Shown here: piece after piece, positions 1 through 9,084 of the stretch | Position numbering within the stretch: the stretch's first letter is position 1 | Layout: each line of letters begins with the position of its first letter | Assembly (NCBI RefSeq): GCF_900172225.1 | Contig: NZ_FWFO01000001.1 | Span: 2,418,001 to 2,482,000, forward strand | Origin: Falsiruegeria litorea R37 | GTDB taxonomy: Bacteria > Pseudomonadota > Alphaproteobacteria > Rhodobacterales > Rhodobacteraceae | Length of the DNA stretch: 64,000 nt | Direction: 5' to 3' | Position numbers and translations under genes: made by a program | The notes under the pieces: model-generated | The model's input: only the letters and a program-made list of their open reading frames with translations | Database searches by the model: none | Told to the model about the DNA's origin: nothing

Positions 1-213
1 CTCAAATCACAGTCGGGCGAATACAGCACGGCAACCCTGATCGCCTTGCAAAACAAGGTGCAGGCACTTGAAACAAATGTTCAGGGGGCGCAGATCCGGG
101 TTCGACAGCTGGTCGATACGCCAGAGCAGTTGATCGATCACTCGATCGAAACTGCTGCGGATGCCCTCACCCGCAGCATTTCGGATGTCAAAGGATGCGT
201 GCCTGCAAGTTAA
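1..213 (+). CDS. Hypothetical protein, C-terminal fragment cut by window edge
   Basis: Frame 1 is open from the first base to a TAA at 211-213 and gives 70 residues; the start lies outside the window. The visible part is rich in Gln, Glu, Ala and Leu with heptad-like spacing, which suggests a helical or coiled-coil C-terminus. No catalytic motif is visible and I do not recognise the family. The stop overlaps the stop of the convergent DUF924 gene by a few bases, which is common for tightly packed convergent genes. The reading frame is supported only by its length and its clean end at the neighbour, so a short real tail is likely but its product is unknown. Confidence 0.5.
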   Translation, partial: LKSQSGEYSTATLIALQNKVQALETNVQGAQIRVRQLVDTPEQLIDHSIETAADALTRSISDVKGCVPAS

Positions 214-788
214 CTTGCTGCCTGCATCTGACGCACGGTCTGACCGTACCCACCGTCCGAGACATACATGGCCTCTTGCGCGGTCGGCGTCCGGTGCAGC
301 GCATCGTTGCGATACGGGAACCGGCCGAACTGGCGGATCACTTCGCGATGCGCCCGGGCGTGCAGCATGTTGCTGGCACCATTTTCCGGCATGCGTTCGC
401 ACAGCAGACGCACACAGCGTTCCTGATCACACAGGTTCTCTGAATGCATCATCGGCAGATAAAAGAACTGCCGCGCTGGTTCGTCGATGCGCATGTCCCA
501 CTTCTTATCAACCGCGCATTTGGCTGCCGCCAGAGCCGCCTTGTCGGTTTTGAATGCACGGGCATCGCCGCGGAACATGTTCCGTGGGAACTGATCCGTG
601 AGGATGATGTAGGCCAAAGCACCGCTTGGATAGGTCAACCACATCGAGAAGCGACCTTCACAGGCGGCCTCCCACGTCGATTTGAACTTTTCGGTGATTT
701 GGGCATCAAGCGCGTCGTCTTGTACATACCACCCAGCCGGACCAACTTCATCCAGCCAGAAACTCAGAATATCTTCGGGACCAACCAT
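210..788 (-). CDS. DUF924 family protein
   Basis: A 192-residue cytoplasmic protein with the features of the DUF924 family: an N-terminal PEDILSFWLDE segment, a DQFPRNMFRG core (about residues 70-80), and QFFYLPMMHSE in the middle. The family is helical and related to TPR-like folds; its biochemical role is not known. I chose the ATG at 788; a GTG at 797 in the same frame would add three residues. The gene stands alone on the minus strand, convergent with the partial gene to its left and read in the same direction as the MFS gene that ends at 905. Confidence 0.85.
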   Translation of the reverse strand: MVGPEDILSFWLDEVGPAGWYVQDDALDAQITEKFKSTWEAACEGRFSMWLTYPSGALAYIILTDQFPRNMFRGDARAFKTDKAALAAAKCAVDKKWDMRIDEPARQFFYLPMMHSENLCDQERCVRLLCERMPENGASNMLHARAHREVIRQFGRFPYRNDALHRTPTAQEAMYVSDGGYGQTVRQMQAAS

Positions 789-904
789 TGGCCTCACCCC
801 ACTTCTAATTTCCCCCAGGGAACATAGGTATTAAAAAATGTTTTACACAATTGTTACAGTAACATATTGCAACATCCGCGACATATTTTGAAGCAAAATG
901 CGAC

Positions 905-2167
905 TTATTGCGCTTCTTGCTCCTCCAATTCGGCCTCGATGGCGACTTCTTGCGCAAATTCAACCGCTACCGGCGTTGACGTTGGCGTCATGACGGTGAA
1001 GCTGCCCGTTTCCTCGACCGGGATCGCAGCGCGCTGTGTGGTGCGATACAGAGCGTAAACGGCCATGACCGCCAGCAGAGCCGCCATAAAGGCGAAAAAG
1101 CCCGGCGGTCCCAGCAAGGCGTCACCCATGAGCCAACCTGTGATCATCGGGCCCGCGATGGCCCCCAGACCGTTGATGAACACCAGCCCACCCGAAGCCG
1201 CAGCCATGTCATCGTGATCCAGATAGTCGTTGGTATAGGCAATCAGTAGCGAATAGAGCGGGTTTGACATGCCGCCAATTACAAAGGCCGACACCAACAG
1301 CATGGAAAACTGATCCCCAAACATCATGCCGACGACCGCAGCTGACCCCCCTACGGCCGCAACTCCCATAATCAAGAAGCGCCGGTCCATTCGGTCACTG
1401 ATCCATCCCAGCGGATACTGTAGAAACAACGCACCGATGTAGAAGGTCGCGATAAACAGCGACAAGTTGGTCAGCGATAGACCAATCGTGGCGCCATAAA
1501 CCGCGCTCATACCGAACTGAGCCGAGAAGATGCCCCCCAGCAAGAACATGCCAACGCAGCCCAGAGGCGAGATTTTCATGAGCTCGCGCAGGGTCATCGG
1601 TTTGGTGGTGTCAAAGGCAGGCGTGGGTGAAATCGACAGCAAAATCGGGCCGAATGAGATCGAAACCAGGATCGAGGCGATGATGAACGCCTCATACCCG
1701 CCGGGATCGCCGATCTGGATCAAGCCCTGGGCAGAGATGATACCGATCATCTGCACGATCATGTAAAGCGACAGCGCCTTGCCCCGGTTCGAATTGTCGG
1801 CTGCGTTGTTCAGCCAGCTTTCAGCGGTCACATACACGCCCGAGAAACAGAACCCGATGATCACGCGCCCCAAGATCCAGACCCACATGTTGGGCAAAGC
1901 GGGATAGAGGATCATGACGGCAGAGATGAACGAGGCCAGCGCCGCGAACACCCGCACGTGCCCAACCCGCCGGATCAGCTGCGGTGCCATGCGCGACCCG
2001 CCCAGGAAGCCGATGAAATAGGCTGACATCACAATCGACATCTCGAAGGTGGAAAACCCTTCGATCTCGCCACGCACCCCCAGCAGGGTGCCTTGCAACC
2101 CGTTGCCCACGAGCAGCAGACAAATACCCAGAAGCAGCGCCCATGCGCTGGAAAGAACCTGAAGCAT
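905..2167 (-). CDS. MFS transporter (YcaD-like)
   Basis: A 420-residue membrane protein with about twelve hydrophobic segments in two halves. The loop between segments 2 and 3 has an SRMAPQLIRRVGHVR stretch and the matching loop in the second half reads GWISDRMDRRFL, both forms of the major facilitator loop signature. The overall sequence resembles the YcaD-like group of putative exporters. The C-terminal tail (last ~30 residues) is cytosolic and strongly acidic. The substrate cannot be deduced. It lies about 100 bases downstream of queA on the same strand and may be cotranscribed with it. Confidence 0.85.
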   Translation of the reverse strand: MLQVLSSAWALLLGICLLLVGNGLQGTLLGVRGEIEGFSTFEMSIVMSAYFIGFLGGSRMAPQLIRRVGHVRVFAALASFISAVMILYPALPNMWVWILGRVIIGFCFSGVYVTAESWLNNAADNSNRGKALSLYMIVQMIGIISAQGLIQIGDPGGYEAFIIASILVSISFGPILLSISPTPAFDTTKPMTLRELMKISPLGCVGMFLLGGIFSAQFGMSAVYGATIGLSLTNLSLFIATFYIGALFLQYPLGWISDRMDRRFLIMGVAAVGGSAAVVGMMFGDQFSMLLVSAFVIGGMSNPLYSLLIAYTNDYLDHDDMAAASGGLVFINGLGAIAGPMITGWLMGDALLGPPGFFAFMAALLAVMAVYALYRTTQRAAIPVEETGSFTVMTPTSTPVAVEFAQEVAIEAELEEQEAQ

Positions 2168-2274
2168 CGGGCGTCCTCGCTCGTATCCGACTGTATTGGC
2201 TCCGGTATCTCATCAGACACCAGTCATGACGTGCTTGTCTACGACATTCACCGAGTCGGGTTTGGCATTTTCGC

Positions 2275-3324
2275 CTAAGCCGGGATCAAAAGCGACGCGT
2301 CGCCATATGAAAAGAAGCGGTACTCGGATTGCACCGCGTGATCGTAAACGCGTTTCATCCGCTCTTGCCCCATCAGCGCCGACACCAACATCAAAAGCGT
2401 CGATTTGGGCAGGTGAAAGTTGGTCATCAGCGCGTCGGTGACATGAAATTCGAACCCCGGATAGATGAAGATGTCCGTGTCGCCTTCCCACGGTTTCAAC
2501 CTGCCGGTTTGAGCAGCACTTTCGATCAGGCGCAGGGCGGTTGTGCCTACAGGGATCACGCGGCCGCCCGCGGCCTTGGTGGCCTCGATCTCGGTCACGG
2601 CCTGGGGGCTGACATGGCCCCATTCGGAATGCATCTTGTGGGTTGTTACATCCTCGACCTTGACCGGCAGAAAGGTGCCCGCCCCCACGTGTAGCGTCAC
2701 ATAGGTGAACCCAACCCCCATCTCGTGCAGCTGCGACAGCAATGAATCGTCAAAATGCAACGAGGCCGTCGGAGCCGCCACAGCGCCCGAGTTCTTGGCC
2801 CAAACCGTTTGATAGTCGGTTTTGTCCCGCTCGTCCGCCGGGCGCTTGGCGGCGATATAGGGCGGCAGCGGCATGGCCCCGGCCTGCGCCAAAGCCGTAT
2901 CAAAGTCATCCCCGGTCAGGTTGAACCGCAGTCGGCCCTGCCCGTCTTCGATGCCAACCAGTTCGGCTGACAGGTCGTCCGAGAAGACAATGACCTCACC
3001 CGGCTTCACTTTTTTCAGCGGTTTGATCAAAGCCGACCAGCAGCCATCAGCCGCCGGATCCAGCAACGTCACCTCGATCTTGGCCGACACCGGCCCCTGC
3101 GCGCTGTCGCGATGGCGGCGGCCGCTCAGGCGCGCAGGGATCACACGGGTGTCGTTCAGTACCAACCGATCACCGGGGCGCAGCCACCCGGTCAGATCGC
3201 GGACCACCGAATCCGTGATCGCGTCACCTTCGGCCACCAGCAGGCGGGCCGAAGTTCGCGGCTGCGCCGGTCGGGTTGCGATAAGCCCATCGGGCAGGTC
3301 GAAATCAAATTCGCTCAGTTTCAT
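2275..3324 (-). CDS. queA: S-adenosylmethionine:tRNA ribosyltransferase-isomerase
   Basis: QueA transfers and isomerises the ribosyl moiety of AdoMet onto 7-aminomethyl-7-deazaguanine in tRNA, giving epoxyqueuosine at the wobble position of GUN-decoding tRNAs. The 349-residue product has the usual family length and motifs: [19 protein letters not shown] at the N-terminus, [19 protein letters not shown], the [13 protein letters not shown] segment and [16 protein letters not shown] near the C-terminus. The frame stays open upstream to 3363, but the family start is the ATG at 3324. It may form a transcription unit with the MFS gene downstream. Confidence 0.96.
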   Translation of the reverse strand: MKLSEFDFDLPDGLIATRPAQPRTSARLLVAEGDAITDSVVRDLTGWLRPGDRLVLNDTRVIPARLSGRRHRDSAQGPVSAKIEVTLLDPAADGCWSALIKPLKKVKPGEVIVFSDDLSAELVGIEDGQGRLRFNLTGDDFDTALAQAGAMPLPPYIAAKRPADERDKTDYQTVWAKNSGAVAAPTASLHFDDSLLSQLHEMGVGFTYVTLHVGAGTFLPVKVEDVTTHKMHSEWGHVSPQAVTEIEATKAAGGRVIPVGTTALRLIESAAQTGRLKPWEGDTDIFIYPGFEFHVTDALMTNFHLPKSTLLMLVSALMGQERMKRVYDHAVQSEYRFFSYGDASLLIPA

Positions 3325-3366
3325 GCCCGCGCATATAAGTCGCCTGCGCGCGCTTGGCCACACCCC

Positions 3367-6300
3367 TCAGCGATCCCCTGCGCCGCTGTTGTGGGTGGGG
3401 TCCACCTGTTGCACCGGCGGCTGTCCCGGCACCGGTGGCGCCTTGGGCGCAGGCTCACGCAGGAAATCGCGCAGAAAGCCGGGCGCCAACCCCGACAACG
3501 GGTTCACCCAGACCTGAGGCGAGGTCATTGACCCGGTGAGGGTATAGTTGAAGCCCACCAGCCCCTCGCCCTTGCGGGTGGAAATCACACTGCCGATCAC
3601 ATTGAGCAGATAGACCGGTGATATCACCCCACGCAGGTTGAGCGTTCTTTGTTCCGTATCAACCGTACCATCGACCGAAAGACCCATCGATGGCCCAACC
3701 GCGCTGCCTTCGTAGACGGTAACCTTGTCCGGATCGACGCGAAACCGTCCGTCAATTGACGCGAATTGAATACCTGCGCCCGCCATCTCATCCAGTAGCC
3801 CCACAACACTGATGGCATTCAGCAACGCCGCCATCGCCGGCGCATCCTTCACCTGCGTGTTGCGCACCCGCAGCGTTCCGTCATAGCTCCCCGGGCCGCC
3901 AACCGGAGACAGCGAAAGCTGCATAGTGCCCCCGCGCGCCTGATTGAGCAGTTGCGCAGATCGAAAGACCCCGCCCGCATCGTTGGATTGTACAAAAAAC
4001 CCACTGCGCCCACCCTTGGGCAGAACTTGTCCGTTCACGGGCGTCTGTCCGTTGATGCGCCCGGCAAAGTTGCCGGTCATCCCAGAGGCCTGAGAGAAAT
4101 TCCCCTGAAATCCGGTCAACGCGATGCTGTCGGTGATCTGCAGCCGGTCAAGTGTCACGGTGACGTTCTGCCCCGAGCTGGCTCCGGACGCTGCCGAAGA
4201 CGCACCACCACCACCGCCGCCGATCCCTGCCCCGCGCATGTCCAGCGTCCCCCCCCGGATCACCATATCCGGGGCCCGGCTGCCGCGACCGATCATGTCC
4301 ATCCGCACGTTCAGCCAATTGCCGACGCGCAGGGTGATGAACTGTGCACGTTCCATGGCACCCGCATCGTTGAATGACATCGTCCCAACGGCTGTCAGCC
4401 CGGCTGCTTGCACCGAAAACGTCTCAACCGTGTCATGGTCGCCAAGTTCGACGGCCACAGACAGCTCTCCCGGTGTCGACTGTGGTTTGCTCCAGCCCAA
4501 TTCCGAAACACGCAACCCCACCCCGACCAGATCCGACTGCGCGGTCAGATAGGGCGGCTTTCCCTGTTGCAGATCAAGCGTGTACCGCGCCGTTCCCGCG
4601 CCACGCAGCGCACGAACCGCGAAGGGAGAATTGAACTGCTGCATCAACTGGGGCGACAGCTCAATCGTCCCGGCCACCTGACTCGCCTTTGGCGTATCCT
4701 TGTCCCCGATGGGTTGGGTCCACTTGGCCGTCATGGGCACCTGCCCCAGAAAACCGCTCCCCGACAGGGTGATCTGTGTCTGATCTCCCACCGCTGCCAG
4801 ACGCGGCGCGCTCAACTCCTGCCCTGGCACAAGCACCGTGCTGCGGACGTCCGTAACCTCGCCAGTCAGATGAAACTCCATATCATCGATCTTGACCTTG
4901 TCCTTGAGCGGCAAGGACAGCGTGCCCTGAACCGACACCTGCCCCTCGGCCAGTTCAATCGGCAGTTTGGATTTTGACATCAGGTTGAGAGGTGGGCGGT
5001 CCAGCAGGGACAGCACCGCCGGGACACTGCCGGTTCCGATGATCCGCGCAATGCCGGGCGCTGCCTTCTTGATCGAAATGTCGGGGATGATGAACGAGGT
5101 GCCCGCCGCATCGATTTCATCGCCATGATCGGTGATGACGCGCCCGGCATGCGCCAGAACGGCAAAACGCTGCCCCGTCAGGCTGGCTTGGCCTCGGGCA
5201 TCGATGGCGGGTGGTAGGGTTTTGGCATATCGGATCGTCGTTTGATCAAAATCGAAATCCGCATAGAGATCAGGCTGTTTTCCCGGCACCAAGCGCACCG
5301 CAAAGTCACCATCCGTGAAGGTGCCAGCTGTCAGGTTTTCTTCCACCCATTCGCGGGGCTTGGGAGCCACTGCGCGCGGCCAATATCCCAGCAACTCGCC
5401 AGGCGTCATCCGGTCAAGCGTTCCGTCCAACGCAACGCGCCACCCGGTCGGATCTGCTGCCAGATGTCCCCAGGCGTTGAGCAGCTTGTTGTCGTCTGAC
5501 ACTGTCAGTCGCCCCACCTGCACGCGAAACGGATTCAGTTTCAGTTTCAGGTCCACCTCGGCACGATCGACATTCACAGGAGCTTCCATCAACTGCGCCG
5601 GGTTCAGTGACATGTCGGTAAACCGCAGCTGTCCCACAAGGCTTTCAAGAACACCGGTTTCAACACCGTTGACCACGGCCTGCCCCTCGGCTGTGACAGC
5701 CCCCCACGAGCTGTTCACCGAGAATTCGTTGAAGTCCAGGAGCTGTCGGGACGGGTCATAGGTGAAATAGGTTCGCGCACCAGTAAACCGTATCGGGCGC
5801 GTTTCAGGGTTGGGCTGCACCGCCCCTGCGCCAATCTGCAAAGTCGCGGACACCAAGGTCGGGTTGCCTTGCACGTCGATGCCGCCACGCACGGCGCCTG
5901 AAATCGGCGCTTCGAGCACTTCGAGCCAGGACACGGCCGCATTTTGAAGCGCGATGTCTTCGGCGGCGATATCACTGACCGAGATGCCGAACTTGGCCTC
6001 TGGTGCGCCAAGCGTGCTGGTGTAATTCGCCTCGATCGAACTGGCATAGTCGCGGCCCGAAAGCAGCGAAAACCCGGTGGCGATACGTACGTCCCGGTCA
6101 TGCCTGGTCAGTTGGATGTGGCCGCCGTCAAGCGTCCAGGCACGGCCCTTGCCCAGATCCTCGAGACTTAGCGTGATGCCCTGCACCTCAATCGCGGTCA
6201 AAGCTGACAATTGCGAGGACAGGAACACCTGATCCGCCGTCTCGATCATCTGCGGCAGGTTCGCCGCCTGCCCCACCGGCGCGGCCCCTTCGCCAAGGGA

Positions 6301-6786
6301 TAGCGACAGATTGCCCAGCGCGTCGCGTTGCATGGTGACAAAAGCCCCACTGAGGACGATCTGCTTGGGCTTGACCTGTCCTTGCAACAGCGGCCGCATC
6401 GCCAGGCTAGCCTCGGCGTGGGCAAGTTGTGCGATCATCTGCCCCTCGGCGGATTTGAGCGCCACGTTCTGAAGGCTGATGCGGGGACGCCATCCGTCGA
6501 GGATGATGAATTTAACCTGACCGAATTCCAGTTGCAGACCATTCAAATTGCGCTCGATCCGATCCGCAACGCGCTCACGCACCCAGTCGGGCGCGCTGAT
6601 GGTCTGCCCGATGGTCATGACCGCCGTAACAGAGGCCAGAAAGATCAGGATCAAGACACCACGAAAGGTCCAACGCCCCACCTTGGCCCGCCGACGCGGG
6701 GTCTTGGCCTGGGGGGGTGTTTGATCCTTGGTCACGTCAGATCCCTGGGAATTTCCGTCTGTGCCTTTCAACTTCTTTCTCGACAC
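3367..6786 (-). CDS. Large AsmA-like (DUF3971-type) envelope protein
   Basis: A 1139-residue protein with an N-terminal basic stretch, one membrane anchor at about residues 46-66 and a very long region of repeating beta-strand character, ending in AsmA-like C-terminal sequence and a Pro-rich tail. A Gly/Ser/Ala-rich linker lies near residues 853-870. AsmA/YhdP/TamB-type proteins span the periplasm and are implicated in phospholipid transport to the outer membrane; that role is inferred here by family. Translation appears to start at GTG 6786; a second GTG at 6735 has a better ribosome site (AGGGA, six bases upstream) and would shorten the N-terminus by 17 residues. The stop is 42 bases from the queA start. 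Confidence 0.8.
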   Translation of the reverse strand: MSRKKLKGTDGNSQGSDVTKDQTPPQAKTPRRRAKVGRWTFRGVLILIFLASVTAVMTIGQTISAPDWVRERVADRIERNLNGLQLEFGQVKFIILDGWRPRISLQNVALKSAEGQMIAQLAHAEASLAMRPLLQGQVKPKQIVLSGAFVTMQRDALGNLSLSLGEGAAPVGQAANLPQMIETADQVFLSSQLSALTAIEVQGITLSLEDLGKGRAWTLDGGHIQLTRHDRDVRIATGFSLLSGRDYASSIEANYTSTLGAPEAKFGISVSDIAAEDIALQNAAVSWLEVLEAPISGAVRGGIDVQGNPTLVSATLQIGAGAVQPNPETRPIRFTGARTYFTYDPSRQLLDFNEFSVNSSWGAVTAEGQAVVNGVETGVLESLVGQLRFTDMSLNPAQLMEAPVNVDRAEVDLKLKLNPFRVQVGRLTVSDDNKLLNAWGHLAADPTGWRVALDGTLDRMTPGELLGYWPRAVAPKPREWVEENLTAGTFTDGDFAVRLVPGKQPDLYADFDFDQTTIRYAKTLPPAIDARGQASLTGQRFAVLAHAGRVITDHGDEIDAAGTSFIIPDISIKKAAPGIARIIGTGSVPAVLSLLDRPPLNLMSKSKLPIELAEGQVSVQGTLSLPLKDKVKIDDMEFHLTGEVTDVRSTVLVPGQELSAPRLAAVGDQTQITLSGSGFLGQVPMTAKWTQPIGDKDTPKASQVAGTIELSPQLMQQFNSPFAVRALRGAGTARYTLDLQQGKPPYLTAQSDLVGVGLRVSELGWSKPQSTPGELSVAVELGDHDTVETFSVQAAGLTAVGTMSFNDAGAMERAQFITLRVGNWLNVRMDMIGRGSRAPDMVIRGGTLDMRGAGIGGGGGGASSAASGASSGQNVTVTLDRLQITDSIALTGFQGNFSQASGMTGNFAGRINGQTPVNGQVLPKGGRSGFFVQSNDAGGVFRSAQLLNQARGGTMQLSLSPVGGPGSYDGTLRVRNTQVKDAPAMAALLNAISVVGLLDEMAGAGIQFASIDGRFRVDPDKVTVYEGSAVGPSMGLSVDGTVDTEQRTLNLRGVISPVYLLNVIGSVISTRKGEGLVGFNYTLTGSMTSPQVWVNPLSGLAPGFLRDFLREPAPKAPPVPGQPPVQQVDPTHNSGAGDR

Positions 6787-6832
6787 CTATTATCCAGGCG
6801 AACACTTTTGAAACCCTTACCGGAGTTGCCTG

Positions 6833-7294
6833 ATGCCCGAAGTTTCCGATACCGCACCTGATTTCACCTTGCCCCGGGATGGTGGTGGTACGGTCAGCCT
6901 GTCTGATTTGCGGGGCGATCTTGTTGTCCTGTTCTTTTATCCCCGCGATGATACCCCGGGGTGCACCAAGGAATCCATTGGCTTTTCGCAGCAGTTGCAA
7001 GCCTTTGCCGATGCGGGGGCTCAAGTCTTTGGCATTTCCAAGGACAGCGTGGCAAAGCACGACAAATTTGTCGCCAAGCATGACCTGACCACGCCGCTTT
7101 TGTCCGATGAGCACAGCACCATGTGCGAGGACTATGGCGTGTGGAAGGAAAAAAGCATGTACGGCAAGAAATTCCTTGGCATCGAGCGGTCGACCTTTGT
7201 CGTGGATCGCGAGGGCAAGATCGCCCAAGTCTGGCGCAAGGTCAAAGTGCCGGGTCACGTGGATGAGGTGCTGGAAGCTGTCAAAGCGCTCTGA
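6833..7294 (+). CDS. bcp: Thioredoxin-dependent thiol peroxidase, Bcp/PrxQ type
   Basis: A 153-residue peroxiredoxin that reduces H2O2 and organic hydroperoxides with thioredoxin-like donors. The peroxidatic cysteine is C44 in the DDTPGCTKE motif, with a conserved PRDDTP loop. The canonical PrxQ resolving cysteine five residues later is absent (Ile at that place). The only other cysteine is C98 in STMCEDYGVW, which might act as an alternative resolving residue or leave a 1-Cys enzyme. It is divergent from the AsmA-like gene and is followed by an intrinsic terminator at 7316-7345, so it is probably monocistronic. Confidence 0.93.
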   Translation: MPEVSDTAPDFTLPRDGGGTVSLSDLRGDLVVLFFYPRDDTPGCTKESIGFSQQLQAFADAGAQVFGISKDSVAKHDKFVAKHDLTTPLLSDEHSTMCEDYGVWKEKSMYGKKFLGIERSTFVVDREGKIAQVWRKVKVPGHVDEVLEAVKAL

Positions 7295-7315
7295 CCTTTT
7301 GACGATACCTACACT

Positions 7316-7345
7316 GGGCGTGGTTTACGGACCGCGCCCTTTTTC
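7316..7345 (+). terminator. Intrinsic terminator after bcp
   Basis: GGGCGTGGT pairs with ACCGCGCCC (one G-U pair) around a six-base loop and is followed by a run of T residues. It lies 22 bases after the bcp stop codon. Confidence 0.75.
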
Positions 7346-7438
7346 CTGTCTGTGAGGTCTGGCACAGACCCTGTGCAGGTGTAGAGATTGGAACACTCAC
7401 CCGCTCCTCCCACTTCCTGTGGCGAAAGGAGCGAGACC

Positions 7439-8008
7439 ATGACCCAAACCACTTTTGACATCAGGACCCACAACATGCCGGACGAGATGCGTGTCTTGCT
7501 CGACACCTATCCGCGCGACAGTTGGGAGGCGCACCCCGGCTTCAAGGACAAGACCCGCCAATGGCTGGGCGCCCATCAGGGCTTTCGCAAGCTGGCCGAG
7601 GTTCTGCGCGAAGATGCCGAGGTCTATCTGGACAAGGACATGGGCGATGGCACCTATGCCGCGCGCCTGTCCTATTACGGCAATGCGCTGGTCGGGAACC
7701 TGCATGGGCACCACGGGTGGGAGGATCGCAGTTACTTCCCTGAACTGTCCGAGGCTGATCCCCGCTTTGATCACGGGCTTGAAGTGTTGGAACAGGACCA
7801 TGCCGATCTGGACAAGGTGCTGGACAGCTACACCAAAAGCGCAAATCGTGTGATCAAACTGATGCAGCTTGATCCCGGTCAGGTCCGCGACGAAGTGGGC
7901 GCCTTGCATGGCACCTCGGAAGCAATCGAGGCGTTTTTGCAGCGTCACCTGAGCGATGAAGAGGAGCTGGCCGTTCCGATCATCCTGCATCACCGGCTGA
8001 GAGGATAA
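7439..8008 (+). CDS. Hemerythrin HHE-domain protein
   Basis: A 189-residue, mainly helical protein with His and Glu residues in the spacing of hemerythrin cation-binding domains: HQGFRKLAE, NLHGHHGWEDRSYFPEL, LEQDHADLD and RHLSDEEE. Such domains bind a diiron centre and serve in O2, NO or iron sensing or storage; the specific role is unknown. The start is ATG 7439 with AAGGAG eight bases upstream; the open frame extends to 7388 but lacks a site there. The next gene begins four bases after its stop, so the two are probably cotranscribed. Confidence 0.85.
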   Translation: MTQTTFDIRTHNMPDEMRVLLDTYPRDSWEAHPGFKDKTRQWLGAHQGFRKLAEVLREDAEVYLDKDMGDGTYAARLSYYGNALVGNLHGHHGWEDRSYFPELSEADPRFDHGLEVLEQDHADLDKVLDSYTKSANRVIKLMQLDPGQVRDEVGALHGTSEAIEAFLQRHLSDEEELAVPIILHHRLRG

Positions 8009-8012
8009 GCCC

Positions 8013-9020
8013 ATGGGCGACCGTTCCACCCAAGAAGACCAGACCGGCGCCACAACGCGCCGCGCACAAGGTGAATTTGTGCGCGGCGTCAGCGGGTTCC
8101 GCCATGCCATTGGTGATCCCGGCTTCCCCCCAGAGCCTGGGCGCTATCACCTGTTTGTTGCGCTTAACTGCCCCTGGTGTCACCGCGTGACGCTGGCGCG
8201 CAATGTTCTGGGACTGCAGGACAGCATCACGATGGACGTGGCCTTTCCCAACCGCACGGATAAAAACGACCCCGATGGCCCCAACAACTGGCAATTCGCT
8301 CCTGACAAGGTGGCAAGCCTGACAGGGAGCACCCTGCCGGAGTGCACGGGCGAGACCGCGACCGGGCAAGGGTTTCGTCTGGTCAAACAGATCTATGAGG
8401 CCGAAGGGGCAACCGAGCGCTCTGTTCCTATCCTCTACGACAAGCAGCAACAGCGCATCGTGAACAACGAAAGCGCCGAGATCATTCGGATGCTGGGGGA
8501 ACATGCGCAGGCTCTTGGTGGCGATGGCGGCGTTGACCTTTACCCGGTGGACGCACGCCCTGAGGTCGACGTGTTGAACGAGCAAATCTATGTCTCCATC
8601 AACAATGGGGCCTACAAGGCTGGGTTTTCTTCGGATCAGACGGTCTATGCCAGCGCCTATGCCGCCTACTTCCATACCCTCGACGAATTGGAGCACCGCC
8701 TGAGTGATGGCCGCCCCTATCTGACGGGCGACCGCTTTACCGAGGCTGACCTGCGCCTCTTCCCCACGCTCTATCGTCACGATCCGGTCTATTACCTGCG
8801 AATGAAGCTGAACGGGGCCAAGATCCTGGACTATCCGCATCTGTGGCGATGGCTGTGTCGGGTCCATGCCCTGCCCGGCGTCGCGGACAGCTGTTCGCTG
8901 GTGCATTGTCGTCAGGGGTATTTTGGGCGCAGCTGGAATGGCGTTGTCCCCCTGGGGCCGGAGAAGCCCATGCCCTACCCCCAAGCCTATGACCATCCAG
9001 AGCTTGCCCTCGACGCATAG
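8013..9020 (+). CDS. Glutathionyl-hydroquinone reductase (Xi-class GST)
   Basis: A 335-residue protein of the YqjG/ECM4/PcpF group. These enzymes use a catalytic cysteine to remove glutathione from glutathionyl-hydroquinones. The CPWCHR motif places the catalytic Cys at residue 53 and adds a second Cys at 56 (E. coli YqjG has CPWAHR). NNESAEIIRML, the AYxxYFHTLDELEHRLS region and FTEADLRLFPTLYRHDPVYY in the C-terminal helical domain match the family. It follows the hemerythrin gene by four bases and precedes the DUF455 ferritin-like gene, which suggests a redox or iron-related unit. Confidence 0.9.
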   Translation: MGDRSTQEDQTGATTRRAQGEFVRGVSGFRHAIGDPGFPPEPGRYHLFVALNCPWCHRVTLARNVLGLQDSITMDVAFPNRTDKNDPDGPNNWQFAPDKVASLTGSTLPECTGETATGQGFRLVKQIYEAEGATERSVPILYDKQQQRIVNNESAEIIRMLGEHAQALGGDGGVDLYPVDARPEVDVLNEQIYVSINNGAYKAGFSSDQTVYASAYAAYFHTLDELEHRLSDGRPYLTGDRFTEADLRLFPTLYRHDPVYYLRMKLNGAKILDYPHLWRWLCRVHALPGVADSCSLVHCRQGYFGRSWNGVVPLGPEKPMPYPQAYDHPELALDA

Positions 9021-9084
9021 CGGTTGGATCAGCCGAGAAACCTGATATTCAGCGCGTCAGACCAAAGACGGAGCACGCAGGCCG

